The notes beneath the pieces are model-generated. The model saw only the letters and a program-made list of their open reading frames with translations. It was not told where the DNA came from and ran no database searches. From NCBI GenBank assembly GCA_036924085.1, contig JAVGWX010000019.1, positions 20,808,293-20,872,292 on the forward strand: a stretch of DNA of 64,000 bases. The letters run 5' to 3'. This document shows positions 19,852 through 30,479 of the stretch, one piece after another; position 1 is the first letter of the stretch, and every line of letters begins with the position of its first letter. This stretch comes from Ariolimax columbianus (Eukaryota > Mollusca > Gastropoda > Stylommatophora > Arionidae). The position numbers were made by a program, and so were the translations under genes.

Positions 19852-20471
19852 GTACGAGCGATGGTACAAAAACCATGGTAATCGCCAGAGATGAAAAGAG
19901 ACATCAGATAACCCTGGGAACACGAGCACTGTTCCATGCAATAAACAGAGGTTTCCTCAGTAGAAGAGAAAAAAGCAGGAAAACAAAGATGGATGTATAC
20001 CGCTCGACCTATGTGCCTGTTTTGACATATGGATGTGAGTCATGAGCATTGACTACAGCCCTAGTAAGGCAATTACAAACTTCAGAAATGAGGTACCTAA
20101 GAAAGGCGGTTCAGGTGACGAAAAGGGACAAGATCCGTAACCAGACAATACGTAGCAATCTTGAAGTTCAACCCTTGCAGACACGAGTGGAGCAGTCCCA
20201 ACTACAGTGGTTTGGCCATGTCTGTAGAATGGAAGAAGATCGGATACCAAAGCGGTCATGGGAGATCAAAAGTCAAGGACGCAGACCCCGAGAACGTCCC
20301 AAGAACGTTGGGAAGACAACATACGACAGTCCCTAAGTGATAGAGGGCTGGATTGGAAAGAGGCCAGGAAAAAGGCGGCGGATAGAGCAGTGTGGCGTTC
20401 TCTTTGGCAAACCTCTACACCTCACGGTAGAAGAGGAGCGACTAAGTAAGTAAGTAAGTACGAGCGATGGT
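19852..20471 (+). mobile_element. 5'-truncated LINE with 14-bp target-site duplication
   Basis: GTACGAGCGATGGT at 19852-19865 is repeated exactly at 20458-20471. The 592-bp insert ends in a (TAAG)n tail (TAAGTAAGTAAGTA). It is a different LINE family from the (GAA)n-tailed pair just upstream. Confidence 0.9.
19866..20449 (+). pseudogene. LINE reverse transcriptase C-terminal fragment
   Basis: Reading from about 19945: NRGFLSRREKSRKTKMDVYR and STYVPVLTYGCES, then a TGA near 20043 where this family normally has W. It continues with ALTTALVRQLQTSEMRYLRK, QWFGHVCRMEEDRIPK and RRPRERPK. A frameshift near 20305 moves the signal to RWEDNIRQSLSDRGLDWKEA and AVWRSLW. The whole is the thumb and C-terminal region of a LINE ORF2, dead through one nonsense change and one frameshift. 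Confidence 0.88.
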
Positions 20472-21445
20472 TGAACAGTTTTGCACTTTAGAATGCAGGA
20501 GTCAAGACACTTAACTGGTAATTAGTGTGTACTTTAATCATTCTCTGTGTATTCAGCCTGCAAAACGATATACTTCTCCCATCTGTTATTCGTCTTCCTG
20601 GTGCCCTAACTGTAGAACTCCCTCGTCTGTGCCTGGAACCACGTCCCCAGTTCAATAATCAGATCAAAAACGTCAGAAAAACATGCAGGTAAGAAATCAT
20701 GCTCCATCCACCACACTCATCGGAGTTGACACACAAATGACGTCTTCATGTTCCCAAACATGGAGAATCCGCTTCAAGAACGTCGTTTTTCTTACGTCTA
20801 GGACTTGATTACATAACTGGAGACGTGGTTCCAGTTCCAGACGGAGGAGTTCTACCAGGGCATCCTGAAGGCGTAGATATCACCTTGCATACAAAGATAA
20901 TGGCAGGTAATTGCCTGAACTCCCCCATACTAAAGTATACAACTTTTCGACCATTCTTCGTATTGGCACGTTCGAGGGCCATTTAGTTAGGAAGTTAAGA
21001 ACTCATCTGCCCGATCGTTGCTGTGGCCCGAGAGGAACACATAATAGTAGCAATAGTGAACTGCCAAATATGCAGTAGGAGGCGACTAATGAAGGTTGTA
21101 CAAGGGTCCGGCTACCTCATCCTTTAGACATTTTAAGCCACGAAAACTGGATGATAAGATGAAATATACAAGCCGACCATTCCAAATAGAATCAGGTAAA
21201 TAGCTGTAACATGTAGCCTCTGACAGGATGGCTTTGTGTTTTTTTATTGAAAAACTGCTCACAGGGAACTGGAAGGTTGTGAGATTGATTGAAGAGCATG
21301 TCCTCATATCCACACCCTGCCATGACAGCCATTTGGGACCGAACTTGATGTTTTAACGAAAGCACCACTTTTTGTATTCGGTTGTTTTTGTCAGTGATGA
21401 GAAACGCTGTATTCATCCGAGGATGTCAACCATTCGTAATATTAG
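20472..21445. other. Unassigned non-coding stretch
   Basis: No domain-bearing ORF was found. A small block GGCGTAGATATCACC near 20870 recalls the dispersed repeat seen near 14200. Minus-strand frames of about 75 codons at 21086-21416 have no recognisable features. Confidence 0.4.
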
Positions 21446-21449
21446 ATCT

Positions 21450-21640
21450 AGAGTCCGAGTGGTATAGCTCTCATTTCTCGCGGCACAAGATACCGTTGTC
21501 TGTCCCCGTTATCGACACTCTCCAGTCGACCTAGCTGTAAATTGACACTGGGAAGGAAAGACAGCTATCTCACAGAAAAAGCTGAAACGTGTATAGTATA
21601 TCGCTAACACTTTATCCCTGGCAGCAGTGTACACTATATG
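21450..21640 (+). mobile_element. SINE with shared central block (diverged head)
   Basis: CTCCAGTCGACCTAGCTGTA followed by AATTGACACTGGGAAGGAAA matches the central block of the SINEs at 42930, 48755 and 55440. The tRNA-like head GAGTGGTATAGCTC is degraded. Confidence 0.7.
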
Positions 21641-21812
21641 ATTACTTTTACCTTTTTTTTTATAAGAGTTGTTTAAATATCCTGCGAAAGATCTATTCTG
21701 CTAATTAAAAAGAAAATTTAGCCGTTAGTACCGTTGCAGCTTCGATGCATCTATTTATTTCTCCACAATTTAACAAATATTACTGTTATTTTGTAACTCA
21801 TTTTCTCATACT

Positions 21813-22078
21813 AGGGAGCGGCGTAGCGCAGTGGTTAGCGAGCTGGCTTCGCGTCTGAGTGGCCCTGGGTTCATTCCCCAGTTATAGGCGGAAATGCCGT
21901 GTCGACCCGGCCTTAAATGGGTACCGGTTCAGTCCGGGAAGTAAGCGGAGAAGGAGAGGAGATGGCTGCAGCCCTCATATAGCCGATCCTTTCAAATGTG
22001 AGATCGCTAAGGGTTACTTAAAAATAACAAATTCTCATACTGCGCTGAAGAGTTACGCTTTTCGTTTCGTAATGTAGT
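21813..22078 (+). mobile_element. tRNA-derived SINE with clear A box
   Basis: GGCGTAGCGCAGTGGTTAGC gives a perfect A-box match (TAGCGCAGTGG). GGTTCATTCC is a one-mismatch B box. The body has CGACCCGG, AAATGGGTACCGG and GCTGCAGCCCTCATATAGCC. It shares the TCGACCC...AAATGGGTACC block with other SINEs here but has a different tRNA head. Confidence 0.85.
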
Positions 22079-22099
22079 AAATTTTAACTCTTATTGGCG

Positions 22100-22622
22100 A
22101 AAATTCTGAACTTTCTTATCTTGTTCTTCTATGTTTTGCTTCTTCTTCTATGTCTTCTTCTATGTCTTAATTTTTCTTTATCTTGCTTCTTTGTCATCTT
22201 TTTCTTTATTTTTTTGTCTACTTCTTCTTCTTCTTCTAATGCTACTCCTTCTTCTTCTTCTGCTTCTTCTTCTTCCTCCTCCTCCTCCTTGTTGTCTTGC
22301 TCTTTTTCTTTGTTTTCTTCTTCTTCTTTGTTTTTGCTTCTTCTGTCTCTTCTATGTCTCAATTTATCTTTATCTTGATTCTTTGTCATCTTTTTCTTCT
22401 TCTTTTTGTGTCTACTTCTTCTTCTACTATTTCTTCTTCTTTCTTTTTGTCTTGCTTTTTGTCGTCTTCTTCTTCTTCTTCTACTGTGTTTTCTTTTTTA
22501 AATTCTTCTTTGCCTTATGTTTCTTTATCTCTATATTCTTCTTTGTCTTCATTTGCTTCCTCTCTTTGTGTCTTCTTCCTTGTCTTTTTCGTTAGTCTTT
22601 TTCTTCTTCTTCTTTTTCTGCG
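22100..22622. repeat. TTC/CTT polypyrimidine tract, about 0.5 kb
   Basis: Almost entirely C/T with TTC runs. A block containing CTTCTATGTCT, then TTTATCTTG, TTCTTTGTCATC and TTTTTCTT, occurs twice near 22155-22215 and 22350-22400. This indicates local duplication inside the tract. Open frames in all phases are artefacts of composition. Confidence 0.9.
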
Positions 22623-23230
22623 TTCGTCCCGAAAATGTGGGTTTTTAACGTTCTGTCATAGTTTACAGCCAGGCTGCGATATTTAAGCCATTGCACCAGA
22701 TACAGTTTCAGCAAGGCGTTTGGAAACCTTGTTTGCCTTCCCTCTTCTATCCATATCCACTTGGCCAGGGCTCTCCACCAAGAGTCGGGATAGACTATTT
22801 GACCGTTCTGGTTCGCTGACCCAGATACAAACAGTCAGCTATGAGTTGCTGGTTGCTGTCACCTCTTTCTCTGCTCGGACCGACCATTCAACGATGTTTT
22901 TTAGGTTAAACTCAAGCGTGTGCAGTCGTATTCTAGTTCAAAACTCTTTAGCAGCCCTAAAAAGCACTTAGCTCTGAAAGGAGTTGCAGTTCAAATAAAC
23001 GTTAGGTATGCCTAACATAAAAGGTTTATATGTATTGTCTCATTTGGTGACCAGGGTTACTGTAGTCGTTTCTACAATAGGAAAAACCTTTCTGAATGTT
23101 TCCAGTTGCGGATCCCTCATATGGACTTCTACATAACATGTCGCTGACCCTCACATGACTTTGTGGGCTCCTGCATGACTCAACGCGGTGACTCCTCCAC
23201 CCTCCAGAGTTGACCCACGTCGCAGACAAT
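22623..23230. other. Unassigned non-coding stretch
   Basis: No gene recognised. An 83-codon plus frame at 22720-22971 has no domain features. Confidence 0.4.
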
Positions 23231-23525
23231 CACATAACTCTCCTTGAAATCCCGCCCCCATAAAAAACATATTTCCTCTCTGTCCACCATATGACTAATT
23301 GTGAACACCCATATGGCTGGTCGCGAACCTCCGACATGATTTTGTCGTGGACCCCAACATGACTGGTCGATGACCGACACATGACTGGTCGCGGACCCCA
23401 ACATGATTGGTCGTGGACTCTCACATGACTGGTTGCGGACCCCAACATAATTGGCCGCGGACCCCAACATGACTGGTCTCGGGCTCCCACGTGACAAGTC
23501 ATAGACCCCTACCTGACTCGTTCCA
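23231..23525. repeat. 22-bp minisatellite (GGTCGCGGACCCCAACATGA)
   Basis: About 12 copies of a 22-bp unit centred on GACTGGTCGCGGACCCCAAC. Variants replace GCGGACCCC with TGGACTCTC or CATGACCG. Minus-strand frames reading GSATSHV repeats are artefacts. Confidence 0.88.
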
Positions 23526-23725
23526 GAGCTCTACCCCCCCCCCCCCGCCCCCGCCGCACATTTGACCCCCATCCCCTCCCTAAAAGCCTGACTCGTCTCG
23601 GACACCCGCATACCTTGTCGCGCAAACCTCAAAATCACTTTTCGCAGGCCCTCACACGACTCATAGCCGGCGACCCCCCGGACACCCCCCCCCCCCCCCC
23701 CCATTCACACACGATTCGTCGCGGA
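23526..23725. repeat. C-rich tract with two poly-C runs
   Basis: Poly-C-dominated runs lie at about 23534-23545 and 23684-23701, separated by CGGACACCC-like sequence. Length calls in such runs are error-prone. Confidence 0.8.
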
Positions 23726-23800
23726 CCCCTATCCGACTCTTCACAGACCCCTATCCGACTCTTCACAGACCCCTATCCGACTCTTCACAGACCCATATTG
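23726..23800. repeat. 22-bp repeat, three to four copies
   Basis: GACCCCTATCCGACTCTTCA plus CA, tandem. The period equals that of the array at 23231-23525, and both contain ACCCC, so they may be related. Confidence 0.85.
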
Positions 23801-24340
23801 AAAACCGCTGTAATGGTCCACCCAGAACATCATCTTGGTGCCACCTTCCTTAAGTTGCCACCCCGACAACTCCGCCATCACGACAAGGGCGGCTGGTACT
23901 TACAATTGATCCAGGTGCCAAAAGCTTTTTCCTAGGATTCCACTTGATACATCGACCCACCCAGACTTGTTGTATCGAATGGCTGCTCTGGTACTCCCGC
24001 TCGTGTTCTCTTACCAAGTGGCCACCAATTCCGTCCCGCCAAGGGACATTTTGCAGAAATGAGCAGAGTTCATTCGAAATCATTCAAGATGGATAGTAAT
24101 TCAGTTTCGAATTTAACTATTTATGTTTACAAGCGAACAGATTATGGGAAAAAATTAAGTATTAAAGACTTCATCGGCCCAGACCTAAAAAAACATATGT
24201 GATGGCTCAGTGACCGCGTCAAGCACAGAAAACGAACGAAAACAACAAACAAATTACAACAAAAAATTCAAATGAGCGATTTAAGTTCGCTGCGATTACA
24301 TGATTTACCAATAAAGTGTGAGACATGGCGTGCCAGTTGT
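23801..24340. other. Unassigned non-coding stretch
   Basis: No gene or clear repeat recognised. Confidence 0.35.
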
Positions 24341-24344
24341 GAAA

Positions 24345-26115
24345 TACAATCCACACCCACCCATACAATCCACACACTCCCATACAATACACACACTCCC
24401 ATACAATCCACACACACCCATACAATCCACACACTCCCACACACCCATACAATCCACACACTCCCATACAATCCACACACACCCATACAATCCACACCCA
24501 CCCACACACCCATACAATCCACACACTCCCACACACCCATACAATCCACACACTCCCATACAATCGACACCCACCAACACACCCATACAATCCACACCCA
24601 CCCACACACGCAAACAATACAAACCCAGCCACACACCCATTCAATCCACACCCACCCACACACCCATCCACACACCCATACAATCCACACACACCCATAC
24701 AATCTACACACTCCCATACAATCCACACCCACTCACACACCCATACAATCCACACCCACCCACACACGCATACAATACAAACCCAGCCACACACCCATTC
24801 AATTCACACCCATCCACACACCCATACTATCCACACACACCCATACAATCTACACCCACACATACAGTTCACACCAACCCACACACCAATACAATTCACA
24901 CCCACCCACACACCCATACAATCCGCATGCACCCACACAATCCACTCCCACCCACACACCGATACAATCCACACACACCCATACAATCCAACACACCCAT
25001 ACAACCCACACACACCCATACAATCCACACGCTCCCACACACACCCATACAATCCACACGCTCCCACACAATCCACAAACACACACCCATACAACCCACA
25101 CACACCCATACAATCCACACGCACCCACACACCCATACAATCCACACCCACTCACACACCCATACAATCCACACGCACCCACACACCCATACAATCCACA
25201 CGCACCCACACACCCATACAATCGACACACACCCATACAATCGACACACACCCATATAATCCACACACTATCATACAATCCACACACACCCATACAACCA
25301 TACAATCTACACACACCCATACAATCCACACGCACCCACACAATCAACAAACACAGACCCATACAGCCCACACACACCCATACAATCCACACACACACCC
25401 TTACAACCCACACACACCCATACAATCCAAACGCACCCACACACCCATACAATCCACACACACCCATACAATCGACACACACCCATACAATCGACACACA
25501 CCCATACAATCGACACACACCCATACAATCCACACATACCCATACAATCCACACACACCCATACAACCATACAATCTACACACACCCATACAATCCACAC
25601 GCACCCACACAATCCACAAACACACACCCATACAACCCACACACACCCATACAATCCACACACACACCCTTACAACCCACACACACCCATACAATCCACA
25701 CGCACCCACACACCCATACAATCCACACACACCCATACAATCGACACACACCCATACAATCGACACACACCCATACAATCCACACACACCCATACAATCC
25801 ACACACACCCATACAACCATACAATCTACACACACCCATACAATCCACACGCACCCACACAATCCACAAACACACACCCATACAACCCACACACACCCAT
25901 ACAATCCACACACACACCCTTACAACCCACACACCCATACAATCCACACGCACCCACACACCCATACAATCCACACACACCCATACAATCCACACGAACC
26001 CACACACCCATACAATCCACACGCACCCACACACCCATACAATCCACACCCACTCACACACCCATACAAACCACCCACACACCCATACAATCCACCCACA
26101 CACCCATACACTCAT
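24345..26115. repeat. CCCATACAATCCACACA minisatellite, about 1.8 kb, almost G-free on plus strand
   Basis: Well over 80 copies of CACCCATACAATCCACAC-like units of 12-20 bp, with variable CACA spacers and subtypes CAATCGACAC, CAACCCACAC and CAACCATACAATC. Larger blocks are duplicated: the series around 25300-25420 recurs near 25560-25680 and 25810-25930. The plus strand is nearly devoid of G and T-poor, so stops are rare. A 620-codon plus frame (HTHPYNPHTPIQST) and many minus frames (GCVWIVWVC) stay open. Their content is purely the repeat. Confidence 0.95.
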
Positions 26116-26129
26116 TGCCTCATTGCTCT

Positions 26130-26385
26130 TCTAGACCCACAATCCTCTCTGTTACTAAGCAATCTCCCATCTCTAGGCGTGTCCCCATCTGTTGATGTCT
26201 AGTTCTTCTCTCCCATTTCCTTAACCCAACCATGACCATACACACACTTTCTCTTTTTCTTTCTCTATAAATATATCTTACCTCGAATGTATCTCTCCCC
26301 AGTTCCTTCCTCTCCTTCAACATCTCACTCTCTCTATCTCTGTACATACGGTTTTCTCATTACCTATTTTTGTCGTGTGCCCTCT
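26130..26385. other. Pyrimidine-biased unassigned stretch
   Basis: CT-rich DNA between the CA-rich and CT-rich arrays, without a gene. Confidence 0.4.
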
Positions 26386-26945
26386 ATGTATATACTTTCT
26401 CTTTAACTCTGCCGCTAACTCTTGCTCTTTCTCTTTAGCTCTGCCGCTAACTCGTGCTCTTCCCTCCCCCTCGCTCACTCTATATATCTCTCTCACTCTC
26501 TCTCTCTCTATCTCTCTCTTTTTCTCTCTTGCTCTGTCTCTTTAACTCTGCCGCTAACTCTTTCTCTTCTCTCTCTCTCTATCTCTCTCTCTTGCTCTTT
26601 CTCTTTAACTCTGCCGCTAACTCTTTCTCTTCTCTCTCTCTATCTCTCTCTCTCTTGCTCTTTCTCCCTAACTCTGCCGCTAACTCTTTCTCTTTTCTCT
26701 CTCTATGTCTCTCTTGCTCTTTCTCTTTAACTCTGCCGCTAACTCTTTCTCTTTTTTCTCTCTATGTCTCTCTTGCTCTTTCTCTTTAACTCTGCCGCTA
26801 ACTCTTGTTCTTCTCTCTCTCTATCTCTATCTCTCTTTCTTTCTCTCTCTTGCTCTTTCTCTTTAACTATGCCACTAACTATTGCTCTTCTATCTATATA
26901 TATCTCTCTCACTCTCTCTTTCTCTCTCTCTCGTTCTCTCTCTCA

Positions 26946-26979
<34 letters not shown>

Positions 26980-26990
26980 CTCTATATATA
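26386..26990. repeat. CT-rich minisatellite (TTTAACTCTGCCGCTAACTC)
   Basis: Eight or more copies of TTTAACTCTGCCGCTAACTC are separated by variable (CT)n, giving a period of about 55-75 bp. The array ends in (CT)n and a short (TA)n at about 26983-26993. Confidence 0.92.
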
Positions 26991-26994
26991 TATC

Positions 26995-27424
26995 AATACA
27001 ACAAAAGTAAAATTGTGGAGAACCTGTGTTTGCATGCCTTTTCCCCCAGCGGATGTGTGAATGGAGGAGAAAGTTTCGATACATGACAATTGTGACAGGC
27101 AGTTTCACGACCGGGTCAGGAAGACCGTGACTGACCCCAGAGACGATTGCACCCGTTGACCGCCTAGTAAAGGAAAATCGTTGATTGACTGAGTATAACC
27201 GAACTGTGCCGCCATTCGCTGAAGTATTATATAGGATTCACCCCTTCGCTGTTCAAATAACGGCTAACAGAAAGCCGCTCCTCTTTGGTGCATGTCAATA
27301 GTGGGGCGGTCATCTTTTGACAGCAATTATGACGTCATGCTGTTAGTCTGCCCTAAGCAACCATATTAAAAAGTTACAATACAGAGCCATGGTTTTTCTA
27401 ATTTATATCCTACTTAGGTCTTCA
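26995..27424. other. Unassigned non-coding stretch
   Basis: Nothing recognised. Confidence 0.4.
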
Positions 27425-27610
27425 TTTGAAGCCCTAGCATATATGTATTCATATCCCGAGCGTGCTGATGAAGGTGGATCGCGGTCCTCCAGGTGGTTGT
27501 GATATGCTTGGCTTCATCTGGTTGACTGCTACGAGGATCACGTCGATCCACATCTCGTCAGCCAGACTTCCATGAAAACAGCCTGTTTCCAGGGAACGCT
27601 GCATGCAACA
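27425..27610 (-). mobile_element. Dispersed retroposon 'repeat B', minus-strand copy
   Basis: CATATCCCGAGCGTGCTGAT, GATCGCGGTCCTCCAGG, ACGAGGATCACGTCGATCC and AGCCTGTTTCC match the reverse complement of the copies at 1640-1915 and 57760-58015. The 3' part is missing. Confidence 0.8.
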
Positions 27611-27624
27611 GAGAAAGTGGTCTT

Positions 27625-28015
27625 GGTCTATGTGTTGTGTCTGGTCCTGGTGCAACGTTCTGGTATGTATGTTGTGTCTGGTCCTGGAGCAACGTTCTAA
27701 TCTGTATGTTATGTCTGATCCTGGAGCAACGTTCTAATCTGTATGTTATGTCTGATCCTTGCGCAACGTTCTAATCTGTATGTTATGTCTGATCCTTGCG
27801 CAACGTTCTAATCTGTATGTTATGTCTGATCCTTGCGCAACGTTCTAATCTGTATGTTGTGTCTGGTCCTGGCGCAACGTTCTGGTCTGTATGTTGTGTC
27901 TGGTCCTGGCGCAACGTTCTCGTCTGTATGTTGTGTCTGGTCCTGGCGCAACGTTCTCGTCTGTATGTTGTGTCTGGTCCTGGCACAACGTTCTGATCTG
28001 AATGTTGTGTCTGAC
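27625..28015. repeat. 37-bp minisatellite
   Basis: About ten copies of a 37-bp unit containing GCGCAACGTTCTGGTCTGTA followed by TGTTGTGTCTGGTCCTG. Two homogeneous sub-blocks are evident: the left uses TAATCTGTATGTTATGTC and GATCCTT, the right uses TTGTGTCTGGTCC. Confidence 0.95.
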
Positions 28016-28063
28016 CAGACTAGCGTCTCAGCACTCCCCCCCCCCCCCACCCACATCATCTTG

Positions 28064-28462
28064 CTACAGCTTTATAACCCATGTGTCTTCACGTCTGTCT
28101 GTCCAACGATCACAACGTGAGTATCTTTCAAAGCTATCGTCCATCCACTTCCAAACGTCATCTATCCAGCGCCACTTGGGACAACTCCTTTTTCTCTTTA
28201 CCGGACTGTCTATTTCAGTACCTTGTTTGGCAGTTCCCTCGATCGTATCACATGACCACATCACTGGAGCTTGCGTGCCTTTTACCACTGATAGGAGGTC
28301 TTGAGAAGGCGCGACAGACTGTGGGATTGTGTAGCGTACGTTGACATTTTTGACAAGATCCCTGTATGATGTACCAAGTATTCGTCTGAGGCATCTTATT
28401 TCCATCGCCTAGAAATGTCGCTCCAATTGAACATTCAGTGTCCATGTTACACACGTGTACAA
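28064..28462 (-). pseudogene. LINE reverse transcriptase C-terminal relic
   Basis: On the minus strand WTLNVQLERHF is followed by a stop, then AMEIRCLRRILGTSYRDLVK, a typical LINE ORF2 thumb sequence. After about 28260 the frame shifts, leaving RKRSCPKWRWIDDVWKWM from the usual basic RGRPxKxWxD block. It has one stop and at least one frameshift, and no tail was seen. Confidence 0.78.
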
Positions 28463-28589
28463 GTAACAGAGGATGCGTGTGTGTATATGTATATATATAT
28501 TATTTCGTTTTCTTATTTTCATATATATATATTTCGTTCTCGATTTCCATATCTTCAAATGCCAGCTTATAGCACGGCCTATCTGTCTG

Positions 28590-28800
<211 letters not shown>

Positions 28801-28803
28801 ATA

Positions 28804-28878
<75 letters not shown>

Positions 28879-28950
28879 CTGTCTCTGTCTGTCCGTCCGT
28901 CCGTCCGTCGGTCGGTCGGTCTGTCTGTTTATATATCTGTCTCTCTGCTA

Positions 28951-28986
<36 letters not shown>

Positions 28987-29055
28987 GTCTCTATATATCT
29001 ATGGAATCTCTCTCTCTCTCTCTCTCTTTCTCTTTCTCTCTCTCAATATGTATAT
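28801..29055. repeat. (TA)n, (GTCC)n and (CT)n compound microsatellite
   Basis: (TA)n at 28802-28872, then GTCTGTCTC, (CGTC)n and (GGTC)n steps, a second (TA)n at 28953-28984, and (CT)n at 29010-29042. The stepwise change from CTAT to GTCT to GTCC to GGTC suggests point-mutation seeding of neighbouring motifs. Confidence 0.95.
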
Positions 29056-29395
29056 ATATTTACAAAGAAAACGTTCTGTCTGCCTTTGTCTCTCTCTCCT
29101 AATGTCGGCTTCTTCTCCTAATATCCCGTATCTCCTATCCTTTACTAAAGTCCTCTTCTAACCCTCATTCTTTATTCATCCCTCGCTGTTCGCCTCATCA
29201 CGCTTCCTCTCACCCTGCACCCCATCTATCATTCATGCACCTTCTATTCCCCACTCACCTTTGACCTTCTCTTCCTCAAACGGGCCACGCGCGCCAAGAT
29301 ATAATTGTGCGCGTGTTTAGTTAGTAACACATGTCTTTCCATGTACCTCCTTCGTTCCTTCACTCACATACGCTTTTTTTTTTACCAAACTCTAT
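29056..29395. other. Pyrimidine-rich unassigned stretch
   Basis: C/T-biased sequence without a gene or clean repeat. Confidence 0.4.
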
Positions 29396-29600
29396 CCATC
29401 ATTGACATACTCTTTCTACTGTACCCTCTCCATCATTCACATACTCTTTCTTCCACTACTTCCTTCACTTCCATACTCTTTCTATTCTACCACTACTTCC
29501 TTCACTCCCATACTCTTTCTACCACTACTTCCTTCACTCCCATACTCTTTATACCGCTACTTCCTTCACTCCCATACTCTTTCAATCAATAGTCACTACC
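29396..29600. repeat. 32-bp minisatellite (CTTCCTTCACTCCCATACTC)
   Basis: Five to six copies of CTTCCTTCACTCCCATACTC plus a TTTCTACCACTA-type spacer, with diverged CATCATTCACATACTC units at the left. Confidence 0.88.
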
Positions 29601-29900
29601 CACTATACGGTTTATTCTATCATTCTCACTATTAACTACTAATCTCTCCAACCCCTCCCGTCCGCAATATCACACATGCTTACTCGCGTACACACAGTTG
29701 ATAAAGAGATGAAGGCAGTGACTCTACCTATGAACTGAGACCGCTTTAATGAAGGATGCTCTATGTCGGACACTTCATCCTCGCTGCAGACGGCACAACG
29801 AGGGTCAGCTATGGTATACCTGGATAGTGGGCAAAGCGGGAACTACCGGGAACTGTGGGGAGCTTGTGTGAAACCTAGTTTACGTCGTGCTTGTGTCTAC
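29601..29900. other. Unassigned stretch with possible SINE 3' tail
   Basis: GGACACTTCATCCTCGCTGC followed by AGACGGCACAACG (about 29769-29801) resembles SINE 3' blocks near 49205 and 62848 (CTTCATCGCCGACGG). No tRNA head is seen. Confidence 0.4.
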
Positions 29901-29904
29901 AGGA

Positions 29905-30372
29905 TTATACTTCCATGTCTATATTTCATACTAGTTCATTATAGTTCCGTGTCCATATTTCATACTAGTTCATTATAGTTCCATGTCTATATTTCATACT
30001 AGTTCATTATAGTTCCGTGTCTATATTTCATACTAGTTCATTATAGTTCCGTCTCTATTTTTCATACTAGTTCATTATAGTTCAATGTCTATATTTCGTA
30101 CTAGTTCATTATAGTTTCTTGTCTACATGTCATACTAGTTCATTATAGTTCTGTGTCTATATTTCATACTAGTTCATTATAGTTATGTGTCTATATTTCA
30201 TACTAGTTTATTATAGCTCCGTGTCTATATTTCATACTAGTTCAGTATAGTTCCGTGTCTATATTTCATACTGGTTCGTTATAGCTCCGTGTTTACATTT
30301 CATACTAGTTTATTATAGTTCCGTGTTTATATTTCATACTAGTTTATTATAGCTCCGTGTCTACATTTCATA
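29905..30372. repeat. 34-bp minisatellite
   Basis: About 14 copies of TTCCGTGTCTATATTTCATA followed by CTAGTTCATTATAG. The period is 34 bp and it is almost free of indels. Confidence 0.95.
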
Positions 30373-30479
30373 ATCACACCAAAACCGACACTGTCTACAG
30401 CTATGGCGGCGGGCGCTAATGTCGTGAAGTTCAGCCGTGTGTACTAGACCGTGAAAATACGACACAGGTTTAACCGTAG

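Noticed and set aside
21813..21890. Possible tRNA gene
   Set aside because: A and B boxes are present, but there is no acceptor-stem closure and the unit continues into a SINE body.
24272..26134. 620-codon open frame rich in HTHPYNPHTPIQST
   Set aside because: It is entirely the CA-rich minisatellite. Frames are open on both strands, there are no domains, and the start lies in ordinary non-coding DNA.
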